From Planctomycetota bacterium (GTDB lineage: Bacteria > Planctomycetota > UBA8108 > UBA1146 > JAJFFE01), in contig JAJFFE010000261.1 in assembly GCA_021776775.1 (NCBI GenBank), positions 1 through 64,000 on the forward strand: DNA of 64,000 bases. Reading direction: 5' to 3'. Below, piece by piece: positions 1-8,747 of the stretch. The position numbers and the translations under genes are program-made. Position 1 is the first letter of the stretch. Each line of letters opens with the position of its first letter. The notes beneath the pieces were generated by a model that was not told the DNA's origin, did not search any database, and saw only the letters and a program-made list of their open reading frames with translations.

Positions 1-960
1 GTCCGCCCCGCCACCGTATTCTTGTCGACGCTGGGTTCGAGCTTGTCCGGAAAAGAGCGGTTGTTCATCGCTTGGATCGGACCTCGGGGAATTGTGGCCG
101 CGGCAGTGGCGTCGCACTTTGCGACCGAGCTCGCCGATCACCCCGTTCTTGCCGACTCGGCGTTGGAGCTGCGCGCCTTGGTGTTCCTCGTCATCACGGT
201 GACCGTCGCTGTCTCGGGATTGACCGGTGGGTTGCTCGCTCGCCGTCTTCGGCTTCAGCGTCCCTCGAACAATGGCTGGGTTATCTTGGGAGCCAACGAG
301 CTCAGTCGTGAGTTGGCGAAGTTGCTCGCCATCGGCGGGGCGCCCGTGGCGTTGATCGAACGAAATCAGAGCTCCGCGAGCTCGGCCGAGAAAGCTGGCC
401 TGCGCGTGATTTTCGGAAACGGACTCGACGAGCGGGCGCTCGCGCAAGCGGAAATCGATACGCGTGAAGGCGTCATCGGACTGAGTCCGAACAGCGAAGT
501 GAATCTGCTCTTTGCGCAGAAGGCGCGCCAAGAGGGCCGGCCCGACCGTCTTCTTGTAAGCGCGACGTCCAACGGCGGGGTCACGACCGACATGTTGCAC
601 CATGAGTCCGCCGAATGTCTCTTCGGCCGTCCGCACGACGTCGAACTTTGGTCCGTGCGCTTGCGCCATGGTTCGGCTGAGGTCGAAGAGTGGGTGCTCG
701 ATGGTGAATTGAGTGAGACCTCGTTGGGAGTCTCTCGCGGACCGTTCTTGCCCATCGCTGTGCACGTCGAAGGGCGCTGGCACCCACTAGGTTCGGAGAC
801 CGAAGTCGTAGCTGGAACGAGGGTGGCGTTCATCGTGCACACCGCCCAAGGGGATGAATCGCACGTTGCGCTACGCGAGAGCGGATGGTCGCCGGCTCCT
901 CCGACCGGGCAGATGAATTCCGAGAAGATAGGTTCCGAGCAGATTGCTGCCGAGGAGTAA
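1..960 (+). CDS. Cation:proton antiporter with C-terminal TrkA-N/RCK domain (5' truncated)
   Basis: The reading frame is open from base 1, so the N-terminal part, including most of the transport domain, lies outside the window. What remains begins in the last helices of a CPA1/NhaP-like exchanger: the segment with IAWIGPRGIVAAAVASH is the typical conserved helix of this family, and one more membrane helix follows (about fragment residues 58-80). From about residue 92 a Rossmann-type TrkA-N domain begins at GWVILGANELSRELAK, and a TrkA-C-like tail ends the protein. Such fusions exchange Na+ or K+ for H+ at the inner membrane and are gated by nucleotide or ligand binding to the RCK part. The exact ion cannot be told from this fragment. 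Confidence 0.85.
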   Translation, partial: VRPATVFLSTLGSSLSGKERLFIAWIGPRGIVAAAVASHFATELADHPVLADSALELRALVFLVITVTVAVSGLTGGLLARRLRLQRPSNNGWVILGANELSRELAKLLAIGGAPVALIERNQSSASSAEKAGLRVIFGNGLDERALAQAEIDTREGVIGLSPNSEVNLLFAQKARQEGRPDRLLVSATSNGGVTTDMLHHESAECLFGRPHDVELWSVRLRHGSAEVEEWVLDGELSETSLGVSRGPFLPIAVHVEGRWHPLGSETEVVAGTRVAFIVHTAQGDESHVALRESGWSPAPPTGQMNSEKIGSEQIAAEE

Positions 961-965
961 GCGTC

Positions 966-982
966 GGGCGGCGCCGCCGCCC
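966..982. terminator. GC-rich hairpin between convergent genes
   Basis: A perfect 7-bp stem (GGGCGGC/GCCGCCC) with a 3-base loop lies 6 bases after the antiporter stop codon, in the gap to a convergent gene. There is no T-run on either side, so factor-independent termination is only a possibility. Confidence 0.3.
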
Positions 983-1049
983 ACGGCGCGGGCGAGAGGC
1001 GACCACTCTGGCCGCATCGCCCGAACGCTTGTGAAACGGCCGCGGAGCG

Positions 1050-1961
1050 CTACTTCTTCTTGCTCAACTCGTCGTAGGCGACACCGAGACTGCCGGCAAG
1101 GCTCAATCGCCCGCTGCCAGCGCCGTAGCTCTCGAAGCCTTTGAGTAGATCGAGCTTCGTCGTCTCGTCTCTGGACTTACCCGCGCCGATGCAGCCCCGT
1201 GCATGGTTGGTCACCGCCGCCAGATAGTCTCGGAACCGTTCCACTTCCTTTCGGCCCCCGACGACGACGTCGCCCTTGCCGTGTCCGAAGATGTATCTCG
1301 TCTTCTCGTCATGATCTTTGATGGCCGCGTCGAGCACCTTGGGCCAGTTGAGAATAGAGGCGCCCGCCGGCGGGTCGATGAACGGGTGACGTTCGTGGAA
1401 GACCAGGTCGCCCATGTGGGCGACGTTGGCGCCAACAAACGTCACTACGGCGTCGCCGCCGGTATGGGCTGGGCCGTAGTGCTTAGCGCGGATCTCTTGT
1501 TTGCCGACCTTACCGGACCACGTCTTGGCGAAGGTGGTGTCGGGCACAGTCGGCTCTTCGCGCTTTTGCTGCTTGGCTTGTTGCCGCTGATACTTCGGGA
1601 CGTTGTCGTGCCCGACGATCTTTTTCACGGACTTTCGGAAGGTCCCGTTCCCACCCGTGTGGTCGCCGTGATGATGCGTGTTGATCAAGAACTCGATCGG
1701 CGCCTCGTTGCGTCGTTTGTTGAGTTCGTTCAGGCACATCGCCGCGGTACGGGCGAACTGACTGTCGACGACAGCTAGCCCCTTCTCGTCCACCATGAAC
1801 CCGATCGTGCCACCTTGCGCCTTGAAGACGGAGATGTTGCCGCGCACCTCTTCGATCTTGAAGTTTCGCTGCCGTCCAGCCACGAGCCCCGGAAAGGCGC
1901 CCATGATCACGGCGGCGGAGGAGGTTTGCAGAAAGCGTCGGCGTGTCAGGTCTCGGTTCAT
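1050..1961 (-). CDS. Tat-exported MBL-fold metallo-hydrolase
   Basis: A 303-residue protein with a twin-arginine signal (TRRRFLQ at residues 6-12, then a hydrophobic stretch), so it is probably exported folded. The metallo-beta-lactamase metal motif HxHxDH is seen as THHHGDHTGG, with ligands at about residues 96-101. Later candidate ligands are the His in GPAHTGGDA, the Asp in HMGDLVF and the His in IFGHGKGD. The layout resembles periplasmic MBL-fold hydrolases of the SoxH/quinoprotein-relay type rather than a proven beta-lactamase, and the substrate is unknown. A GGAGAG Shine-Dalgarno-like sequence lies about 5 bases before the ATG at 1961. The gene lies 105 bases downstream of the minus-strand gene ending at 2067 and may be cotranscribed with it. 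Confidence 0.85.
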   Translation of the reverse strand: MNRDLTRRRFLQTSSAAVIMGAFPGLVAGRQRNFKIEEVRGNISVFKAQGGTIGFMVDEKGLAVVDSQFARTAAMCLNELNKRRNEAPIEFLINTHHHGDHTGGNGTFRKSVKKIVGHDNVPKYQRQQAKQQKREEPTVPDTTFAKTWSGKVGKQEIRAKHYGPAHTGGDAVVTFVGANVAHMGDLVFHERHPFIDPPAGASILNWPKVLDAAIKDHDEKTRYIFGHGKGDVVVGGRKEVERFRDYLAAVTNHARGCIGAGKSRDETTKLDLLKGFESYGAGSGRLSLAGSLGVAYDELSKKK

Positions 1962-2066
1962 GATCTCTCCATTGGACTCGGTGGGTGTTGTCGTTGGATC
2001 GCGGTTGGCTCAAGGTGTGGCTCACGCAAAGGCGAATGCTACCGGCTTGCGCTACCGTCACTGCCC

Positions 2067-2744
2067 TTACCTTCCGTAACCGCGGTCGACCGCCTTCTTG
2101 AGTTCCTCCGCGATGTTGGGCGCGGGAATGTCGATGGGGATGTTGGCCTTGTCGGCCTCTTCCTTCGCGATGGAAAGCGCTTCGCGGAGCTCGTCGTCCG
2201 TCAGCTTCTTGGTCTCGAACGACGTCGGCTCGCCGTTCTCGGAGATGAAGTAGCGTTGCAGTTGGTCGAACGCTTCTTGCGGAATTTTCTTCTGCAATGT
2301 TCCATTCACGAATCGACGAACCGTGAGCTCTGCCTCCGCCTTCTCTTCATCGGAAAGCCCCGACGGCTTCACGTACTGCTGGATAGCGAAGACCCCCGCC
2401 AACGTTTGAATGAGAGGCTCGGCTTCGTCAAAGATGCGCTCGAGTTGGTCGACATCGATGCGGCCCGCCTTGAAGTCTTCGACGACTTCCTTGACGGTCG
2501 CCATGACTTGTTCCTTCTGCTCCTCTGGAAGATCCGATTGCTTGACCACTTGGTCGATTCCGGCGCGCATCATGTCGGCGGCGAGCTTGTCGAAGTTGAT
2601 GGCGACGTAGATTCCGACTCCAGCTGTGATGAGCAGCAGGACGAGGCAACCGCCGGCGACAATGACGCAACCGGTCTTGCCACCGTCGTTCTTGGTCGAC
2701 GCGTCGAATTGGCTGGGCGGGGGCGCTGAAGATTCGGGTTCCAT
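2067..2744 (-). CDS. Single-pass membrane protein of unknown function
   Basis: I do not recognise the family. The ATG at 2744 (MEPESSAPPPSQ) is preferred over an upstream in-frame start, because the upstream extension is Arg/Ser-rich and looks like untranslated sequence. The 225-residue product has a short Pro-rich cytoplasmic N-terminus and one strong transmembrane helix at about residues 25-48 (VIVAGGCLVLLLITAGVGIY). The rest is a charged, largely helical extracytoplasmic domain rich in Glu, Lys and Asp. Cotranscription with the downstream MBL-fold gene is possible from the 105-base spacing. It is divergent from the amidohydrolase pair starting at 3098. Confidence 0.65.
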   Translation of the reverse strand: MEPESSAPPPSQFDASTKNDGGKTGCVIVAGGCLVLLLITAGVGIYVAINFDKLAADMMRAGIDQVVKQSDLPEEQKEQVMATVKEVVEDFKAGRIDVDQLERIFDEAEPLIQTLAGVFAIQQYVKPSGLSDEEKAEAELTVRRFVNGTLQKKIPQEAFDQLQRYFISENGEPTSFETKKLTDDELREALSIAKEEADKANIPIDIPAPNIAEELKKAVDRGYGR

Positions 2745-3097
2745 GGGGCAGCTTTCAGGAGCATGGTCGTGAAGGGGTATTGCCGTGAAGGAGTATGGCC
2801 GAGCGGGAGTTCCCGCAGAAGGGTGCCCCCCCTGCGAACGTCGAGTCGAGCTGTCCTTGTAATCCCCGCGGCGCTGTTTGCAAGACTCTTCAGCGCGGCT
2901 CGCGCGAGATCGAGGTAGACCGACCATTTCGAACCCAACGTTGGGTCCCGAAGGATCTCAGGTTACGCCGCTTGGAACAGGCGATTGATCCCACACCCCG
3001 AGCCAGCGAGCCCGATTAGCGGACAATCGCAAGTGGCCCAACTAACATTGCGTTCGATACGCTGGATTCACCCAAACCTGTCTCGAATGGGGTCCCG
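2745..3097. other. Divergent intergenic region with imperfect tandem repeat
   Basis: This 353-base stretch has no convincing gene and separates divergent genes, so it should hold both promoters. Two adjacent 16-base units with 14 identities (consensus CGTGAAGGRGTATKGC) occupy 2768-2799, just upstream of the minus-strand gene. A 14-base perfect palindrome lies at 2933-2946. I could not identify convincing -35/-10 pairs. Confidence 0.5.
2933..2946. promoter_or_regulatory. 14-base palindrome, possible operator
   Basis: ACCCAACGTTGGGT is a perfect inverted repeat in the middle of the divergent intergenic region. Its size and position suit a dimeric regulator site, but no regulator can be assigned from the sequence. 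Confidence 0.25.
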
Positions 3098-4855
3098 ATG
3101 CTGCGACATGCGACACTCGCCTTTGCGATTGCTGCGCTCGCGATTCTTCTTGGTTCATCTCGGTTGTCCGCGGACGTCGTTGCGATTCGGGGAGGGACCA
3201 TTATTCCCAGCCCGGGAAAGGTCATCGAAAACGGCGTCATTGTGATCCGCGACGGGCGAATCGAGTCGGTCGGTGCCGGCGTCGCCATTCCTGCGGGAGC
3301 AGAAATCATCGATGCGGAAGGTCTGACGATCTACGCCGGGTTCATCGATGCGTCGACTTCCGTCGGCCTCGGTGAGATCACTCGGCCCGAGGGTCAAGCC
3401 GTCGGTCGTCGAGTCGACACGCGGCGTTCTGCAGCGGCGCACACCGAGGAAACTTATCGCAAGGGCACCTCGCCAGAGATTCTCGCCGCGGACTTCCTGG
3501 AGCTCGACGTCAAGGGTGCCGAGGGCCACTGGAAGTCCGGATTTACTGCGGCGCTTCTCTCCCCGCCGTCGGATGTTCTTGCGGGTCAGAGCGCGTTCGT
3601 CAGTTTGTCGGGCGCACCTCGACGAGAGGCCATTATTGCGTCCCCGGTCGCCATGCACGGTTCGTTCAGCTCGCGTGGCCGAGGGTATCCCGCGACCTTG
3701 ATGGGCTGCATGGCTCACTTTCGGCAGGTCTTCCTGGATGCCAAGCGTCATCGGGACCTCGAGCGTCTACACAACGACCACCCGGCCGCCTCGAACCGTC
3801 CGCCCTACGATCCATCGCTCACCGCCTTGCGCCCGGTCATCGACCGCAACATGCCCATGGTGCTGCGTGCGTCGAGTGAACTGGGGATTCGCCGAGCCAT
3901 GCGAATGGCTGACGAGTTCTCCTTCGACGTGATTTTGGACGGTGGCCGCGAGGCGTGGAAGATCGCGCCGGTCCTAGCCAAGTCCGCTGTCCCCGTGCTC
4001 GTGTCGCTAGGCTTCGACAAAGAGCCCAAGCTCGAAGAAGAGAGCAAAGACGGCCAGAAGGACGACACCGCGAAGGACGACACCGCGAAGCAGCCAAAGA
4101 GCTGGGCCGAGCAAGACCACAAGAAGCGATTTGCCGCTCCGAAGCGCGTGCAGTTGGCCAACCACCACAAGTGGGAGCAAACCGTCAAGAACGCCAGCGT
4201 GCTCGCCCAAGAACGGGTGAAGTTCGTGTTCGGTACTCAGGGCAAGGCGAAGGACTTCCTGGGTGAACTTCGTCTCGCGATCGAGCACGGCCTGTCCGAG
4301 GAAGAAGCGTTACGAGCGCTGACGACGCGCCCCGCGGCGCTGTTCGGCGTCGACGGCTCGCTCGGCACCATCGCGGCGGGCAAGGCGGCACACCTGACGT
4401 TGATGAACGGCACCTTGAGTACCGACAAAGCGAGCGTCGCGTTCGTCTTCGTCGATGGGGAGAAGTTCGAAGTTGCCGGTAAGAAGAAGGCGTCGAAGGA
4501 GGCGGAGTCGACTGACGCCGAACCGTCGGGACCGGCGACTCTTCCCGGTACGTGGACGGTGACGGTAGTCAGTGAGCGCGGCGAAAACGAGATGACGTGG
4601 AAGATCCAACAAGACGGCCGCAAGTACAGCGGAACGTTGACGAGTCGCTTCGGCGACATGGAAATGACGTCGGCCACCTTGTCCGACAATGACGTGAACC
4701 TCACGTTCGTTTCCGACTTCGATGGCAATGAGTTCGAGTTGAAATTCAGCGGCAAGATCACCGGCGATACCGCCAAGGGATCCATGGAGACACCGATGGG
4801 AGAAGCCGAATGGTCGGCCGAACGTACCGCCAAGCCGAAAGGGGCAGCCCGATGA
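3098..4855 (+). CDS. Secreted amidohydrolase-family protein lacking the HxH metal motif
   Basis: A 585-residue protein with an N-terminal signal peptide (cleavage near residue 25, ...SRLSA). The beta-sandwich that opens amidohydrolases is present (IRGGTIIPSPGKVIENG, then DGRIESVGAG), and the end of the barrel shows the usual GSLGTIAAGKAAHLTLMNG. At the position of the catalytic HxH after the GFID segment it reads GFIDASTSVG, with no histidine, so metal-dependent hydrolysis is doubtful. About 110 C-terminal residues (from LPGTWTVTVV) form a separate beta-rich domain. A Lys/Asp/Glu-rich insert with repeated KDDTAK lies near residues 310-335. Its stop overlaps the next start as ATGA. It may be a non-catalytic partner of the downstream double-domain protein. 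Confidence 0.8.
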   Translation: MLRHATLAFAIAALAILLGSSRLSADVVAIRGGTIIPSPGKVIENGVIVIRDGRIESVGAGVAIPAGAEIIDAEGLTIYAGFIDASTSVGLGEITRPEGQAVGRRVDTRRSAAAHTEETYRKGTSPEILAADFLELDVKGAEGHWKSGFTAALLSPPSDVLAGQSAFVSLSGAPRREAIIASPVAMHGSFSSRGRGYPATLMGCMAHFRQVFLDAKRHRDLERLHNDHPAASNRPPYDPSLTALRPVIDRNMPMVLRASSELGIRRAMRMADEFSFDVILDGGREAWKIAPVLAKSAVPVLVSLGFDKEPKLEEESKDGQKDDTAKDDTAKQPKSWAEQDHKKRFAAPKRVQLANHHKWEQTVKNASVLAQERVKFVFGTQGKAKDFLGELRLAIEHGLSEEEALRALTTRPAALFGVDGSLGTIAAGKAAHLTLMNGTLSTDKASVAFVFVDGEKFEVAGKKKASKEAESTDAEPSGPATLPGTWTVTVVSERGENEMTWKIQQDGRKYSGTLTSRFGDMEMTSATLSDNDVNLTFVSDFDGNEFELKFSGKITGDTAKGSMETPMGEAEWSAERTAKPKGAAR

Positions 4856-7425
4856 AGCAGTGGTTGATCCTACTTCTCGTCCTTGTTGCGACCGGCTTCG
4901 TCGGGGCGCAGGAACTACCGACCGAACTCGATGAAGATCGGGTGCCGCAAACGCAAACCGGCGGAGACTGTTTGATTCGCGGCGGAACGGTGCTGACCGC
5001 GAGTCACGGTCGACTCGAAGGCGTCGACATTCTCGTCCGTGACGGCAAGATCGCCGAAATCGGCGAAGACCTCTCCGCGGACGACGGCATGACAGTGATC
5101 GAGGCGGCGGGCAAGTACGTGATTCCGGGAATCATCGATTGTCACTCGCACATGGCGATCTCTGGCGGAGTCAACGAAGGAACCGTGGCGATTACCTCTG
5201 AGGTTCGAATCGCCGACACGGTGCGAAACGACGACTTGACCATCTACCGGGCCCTCGCCGGCGGAGTGACGGCGGCGAACCTCCTGCACGGTTCTGCCAA
5301 CCCTATCGGGGGGCGCAACGCAGTCATCCGTCTGAAGTACAAGCACCCGGTTGATGACATCATGTTTCCGGGCGCCCCGTTGGGGGTGAAGTTCGCGTTG
5401 GGTGAAAACCCGAAGCGTTCGCGTCAACGCTTTCCGAACACTCGCATGGGCGTCGAAGCTGTTATTCGACGCGCGTTCATCGAAGCGCGCCACTACCAGA
5501 CAGAGTGGAAAGAGTACGACGCAACGATTGCCAAGGGCGAAAAGGCCTCGGCTCCGCGTCGTGACCTCCGCTTGGAGACGCTCTCCGGAATCATCGAAGG
5601 CACCGTCCTCGTTCACGCGCACTGCTATCGAGCGGACGAGATCTTGATGCTGATACGGATCGCCGAAGAGTTCGGCTTTACCGTCGCGACGTTTCAGCAC
5701 GTTCTCGAGGGGTACAAGGTTGCTCCGGAGATCGCCAAGCACGGCGCTGGGGCGTCGACGTTCAGCGATTGGTGGGCGTACAAAATCGAGGCGTACGACG
5801 CCATTCCGTACAACGCCGCACTGATGACACGTGCGGGTATCGTCACGAGCCTCAACTCGGATTCCGGTGAAATGGTGCGACGCCTCTACCACGAGGCGGC
5901 CAAGGGAATGAAGTACGGCGATCTCTCCGAAGAGCAAGCGCTGAGACTGATCACGTTGAACGCCGCGATTCAGCTCGGGATCGACAGCCGCGTCGGAAGC
6001 ATCGACGTCGGCAAAGACGCCGACATCGCCATCTTCAACAAGCATCCGTTCAGCGTTTACACCCGATGCGAGATGACGCTCATCGAAGGCGAGGTCTTCT
6101 TCGAGCGGACCGACCGGGAGATAGAGCCACGCAACTTGGGCGTCGAGCCGATCGGTATCGCCGCCAAAGAGACCGCGACCGCAATCCGACCGGCGTCCTT
6201 GCGCAACCTGACGGGGCCGTCTCATGCCGTCGTCGGCGCGACGATCCACCCGGTGTCCCGCGAGCCGATCGAGAATGGCACCGTGGTCATCCGCGGGGGA
6301 CGAATCGTCGCGGTTGGCCCGCGCGATCGAGTCTCAGTCCCGGAGGGTGCGACGATTACCCCCGGCGACGGCTTGCACGTGTATCCCGGGATGATCGACA
6401 GTGGCACCGAGATTGGTCTCACGGAGATCGGTTCGATCGACATGACGCAGGACGCCACGGAGGCGGGCAGCTTCAACCCGGACTTGCGGTCGTGGATCGC
6501 GATCAATCATGACTCTGAGATGATTCCCGTAACGCGGGTCAATGGCATCACCTCGGTCATGTCTTCCCCGACCGGAGGACAGATCGCGGGTCAAGCGTCG
6601 CTCATCCATCTCGACGGATGGACACGGGAAGAGATGATCGTCAAAGCGCCGCTGGCGCTAGCTGTCAACTTTCCGGCTCTGCCGCCGGATCGCAAGTGGC
6701 AAGACGACAAACGAGTCAAAGAGCTGATCAACTGGATCGAGCGCGCGCGTCGTTACGACGCGAACGTTCGCGAGGCCAAATCGGCCGGGCAGCGCGGTCC
6801 GGACCGCGACGTGATGCTCGAGGAACTCGCTCCGTACGCCAATGGCGAGCGTCCGATCATCTTCCCCGCGAATCGGCAGAAGCACATTGTCGACGTGGTC
6901 GATTTTGCTCTCGAGAACGGCCTTCGTCCGATCATTCGCGGTGGACGCGAGGCGTGGAAAGTTGCGGACTACTTGGCGAAGAAGGGGGTCCCGAGCGTGA
7001 TCGGTCCCGTCTTGGCGACGCCGTACTATCCCCACGATCCGTACGACGCCGCGTTCTTCAACGCGTCCGTTCTCCACGACGCCGGGGCGAAGTTCGCGTT
7101 TCAGACCGACGATGCGAGCAACTCGCGGAACCTGCCGTTTCACGCCGGCATGGCGGCCGCGTTCGGGCTCGACGCCGATGCGGCGTATCGCGCGGTAACG
7201 TTGTCGGCGGCCGAAATTTGGGGCGTCGAAGACGTTCTCGGCAGTATCGACGAAGGCAAGATCGCGGACTTGATCGTCACCGATGGTGATCCGTTGGAGT
7301 TCCGTACGAAGATCCACGAGATCTTTATCGACGGAAAGCCGGTCGGGTTGGAGAGCAAGCACACGCGCCTCTACGAGCGTTACCTCAAGCGGCTGCCGAA
7401 GGCTTCTCGCACCGAACGGTTCTGA
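4852..7425 (+). CDS. Secreted tandem amidohydrolase (two fused domains)
   Basis: Starting at the ATG that overlaps the upstream stop (ATGA) gives 857 residues and a clean signal peptide (MKQWLILLLVLVATGFVGA). A further in-frame start 42 bases upstream would spoil it. Domain 1 (about 35-430) has IIDCHSHMA with His98 and His100 as metal ligands and resembles imidazolonepropionase-like amidohydrolases. Domain 2 (about 455-840) restarts with the beta-sandwich (VVGATIHPVSREPIENGTV) but has MIDSGTEIGLTEIG where HxH is expected, as in the upstream gene. It ends with GSIDEGKIADLIVTDGDP. The pair appears to combine one probably active and two probably inactive barrels, acting outside the cytoplasm. 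The substrate is unknown, though many secreted relatives act on peptides or cyclic amides. Confidence 0.85.
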   Translation: MKQWLILLLVLVATGFVGAQELPTELDEDRVPQTQTGGDCLIRGGTVLTASHGRLEGVDILVRDGKIAEIGEDLSADDGMTVIEAAGKYVIPGIIDCHSHMAISGGVNEGTVAITSEVRIADTVRNDDLTIYRALAGGVTAANLLHGSANPIGGRNAVIRLKYKHPVDDIMFPGAPLGVKFALGENPKRSRQRFPNTRMGVEAVIRRAFIEARHYQTEWKEYDATIAKGEKASAPRRDLRLETLSGIIEGTVLVHAHCYRADEILMLIRIAEEFGFTVATFQHVLEGYKVAPEIAKHGAGASTFSDWWAYKIEAYDAIPYNAALMTRAGIVTSLNSDSGEMVRRLYHEAAKGMKYGDLSEEQALRLITLNAAIQLGIDSRVGSIDVGKDADIAIFNKHPFSVYTRCEMTLIEGEVFFERTDREIEPRNLGVEPIGIAAKETATAIRPASLRNLTGPSHAVVGATIHPVSREPIENGTVVIRGGRIVAVGPRDRVSVPEGATITPGDGLHVYPGMIDSGTEIGLTEIGSIDMTQDATEAGSFNPDLRSWIAINHDSEMIPVTRVNGITSVMSSPTGGQIAGQASLIHLDGWTREEMIVKAPLALAVNFPALPPDRKWQDDKRVKELINWIERARRYDANVREAKSAGQRGPDRDVMLEELAPYANGERPIIFPANRQKHIVDVVDFALENGLRPIIRGGREAWKVADYLAKKGVPSVIGPVLATPYYPHDPYDAAFFNASVLHDAGAKFAFQTDDASNSRNLPFHAGMAAAFGLDADAAYRAVTLSAAEIWGVEDVLGSIDEGKIADLIVTDGDPLEFRTKIHEIFIDGKPVGLESKHTRLYERYLKRLPKASRTERF

Positions 7426-7606
7426 TTGCCGCAACGCGTGTTGCCAGAGACCCGCGGTTTGGTTGGTTCGTCTCGCACCGTGCGAATGGTGGAGACGATC
7501 GAACCGGGCCGTGGGTTTCTCTATTTTCGGCGACGGAGCGCGGCTACTTTTCCGACCCCACTTGCGGTTAGAATCAGCCCCTTGTCCCATTCGGAAAGAG
7601 GACCGT

Positions 7607-7810
7607 TTGCTCACGATCCGGGTCAACGGCGAAGATCACGAGCTTCCCGAGTCTTCGACCTTGACGGACTTGGTCGCTTCGTTGGGTCTCGCCACCGGAG
7701 CCGTGGCCGTCGAACTGAATCGCGCGGTCGTGACGAAGTCCGAGCACTCGACTACAACGTTGAACGACGGGGATCGCGTAGAGATCGTGACCATCGTCGG
7801 TGGAGGATAA
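7607..7810 (+). CDS. thiS: Sulfur carrier protein ThiS
   Basis: A 67-residue ubiquitin-like sulfur carrier for formation of the thiamine thiazole ring. The protein reads [15 protein letters not shown]... and ends in VGGG, the C-terminal diglycine that is adenylated and converted to thiocarboxylate before sulfur transfer to ThiG. The length is normal for ThiS. I chose the TTG at 7607 because AAAGAGG lies about 7 bases upstream and the start gives the normal ThiS N-terminus; the open frame extends much further upstream without similarity. It overlaps or abuts thiG, the usual partner. Other thi genes (thiF, thiH or thiO, thiE) are not in the window. Confidence 0.9.
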   Translation: MLTIRVNGEDHELPESSTLTDLVASLGLATGAVAVELNRAVVTKSEHSTTTLNDGDRVEIVTIVGGG

Positions 7811-7814
7811 CTCG

Positions 7815-8663
7815 GTGGATGGCACCGGCTCGGTAGCGCCGCTCAAGCTCGGCGACAAGACTCTTCGTTCTCGCTTGATCCTCGGCACGGGAAAGTACTC
7901 GACACTCGATTTGATGGTCGAGGCGTTGGAAGCGTCGGGCTGCCACGCCGTCACGGTCGCGATTCGACGGGTCGATCTCTCCGGCGACGGTCCCAACTTG
8001 ATGGATCGCATCGATCGCGATCGATACACGATTCTTCCCAATACCGCGGGCTGCTACACCGCCGAAGACGCCGTTCGGGTGTCTCGTCTTGCGCGGGAGC
8101 TCGGACTGGGCGATTGGGTCAAACTCGAGGTCCTGGGCGATCCCGACACCTTGCTGCCGGACCCCGTCGCGACCATCGAGGCGACCAAGACTCTTGTTGC
8201 GGACGGTTTTTCGGTGCTGACTTACACCTCCGACGATCCGGTCGCCGCGCAACGTCTCGAGGCGGCGGGAGCGACCTCGGTCATGCCGGCCGGCTCTCCG
8301 ATCGGCAGCGGGATGGGTATCCTCAATACGAACAGCCTTTCGATTATTATCGAGAAGCTGACCGTCCCCGTGATCATCGACGCTGGCGTCGGTACCGCGA
8401 GCGACGTCACCCTCGCCATGGAGCTGGGAGCCGAGGGCGTTCTCTTGAACACCGGCGTCGCTCACGCCAAAGATCCGGTAGCCATGGCAAGGGCCATGAA
8501 GCACGGGCTCGAGGCGGGGTACTGGGCTGCCCGAGCCGGGCGGATTCCACGCCGACGGTACGCAACCGCGTCCAGTCCGACCGACGGCATGATCGACATA
8601 ACGTCATCTCAAGCCGCCAGCTCTCCAGACACCAATTCCTCAGACACTATCGACGGCGAGTGA
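7815..8663 (+). CDS. thiG: Thiazole synthase ThiG
   Basis: ThiG condenses 1-deoxy-D-xylulose 5-phosphate, dehydroglycine and ThiS-bound sulfur into the thiazole phosphate of thiamine, in the cytoplasm. Family hallmarks are visible: [10 protein letters not shown] near the N-terminus, [16 protein letters not shown], the Schiff-base lysine in WVKLEVLGD (about Lys103), [14 protein letters not shown] and the phosphate-binding [12 protein letters not shown]. The length of 282 residues is near the family norm, with a C-terminal extension of about 25 Ser/Thr-rich residues. The GTG at 7815 has GGAGG 8 bases upstream. A GTG at 7800 is also in frame and would overlap thiS by 11 bases. Confidence 0.93.
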   Translation: MDGTGSVAPLKLGDKTLRSRLILGTGKYSTLDLMVEALEASGCHAVTVAIRRVDLSGDGPNLMDRIDRDRYTILPNTAGCYTAEDAVRVSRLARELGLGDWVKLEVLGDPDTLLPDPVATIEATKTLVADGFSVLTYTSDDPVAAQRLEAAGATSVMPAGSPIGSGMGILNTNSLSIIIEKLTVPVIIDAGVGTASDVTLAMELGAEGVLLNTGVAHAKDPVAMARAMKHGLEAGYWAARAGRIPRRRYATASSPTDGMIDITSSQAASSPDTNSSDTIDGE

Positions 8664-8747
8664 CTCCTGGACAACTACGCAGCGCGACTGCTCGAGTTCG
8701 TCTACTCCCTGACCACCGACGGCACGGGCTGGCTGATCCTCACCCTG

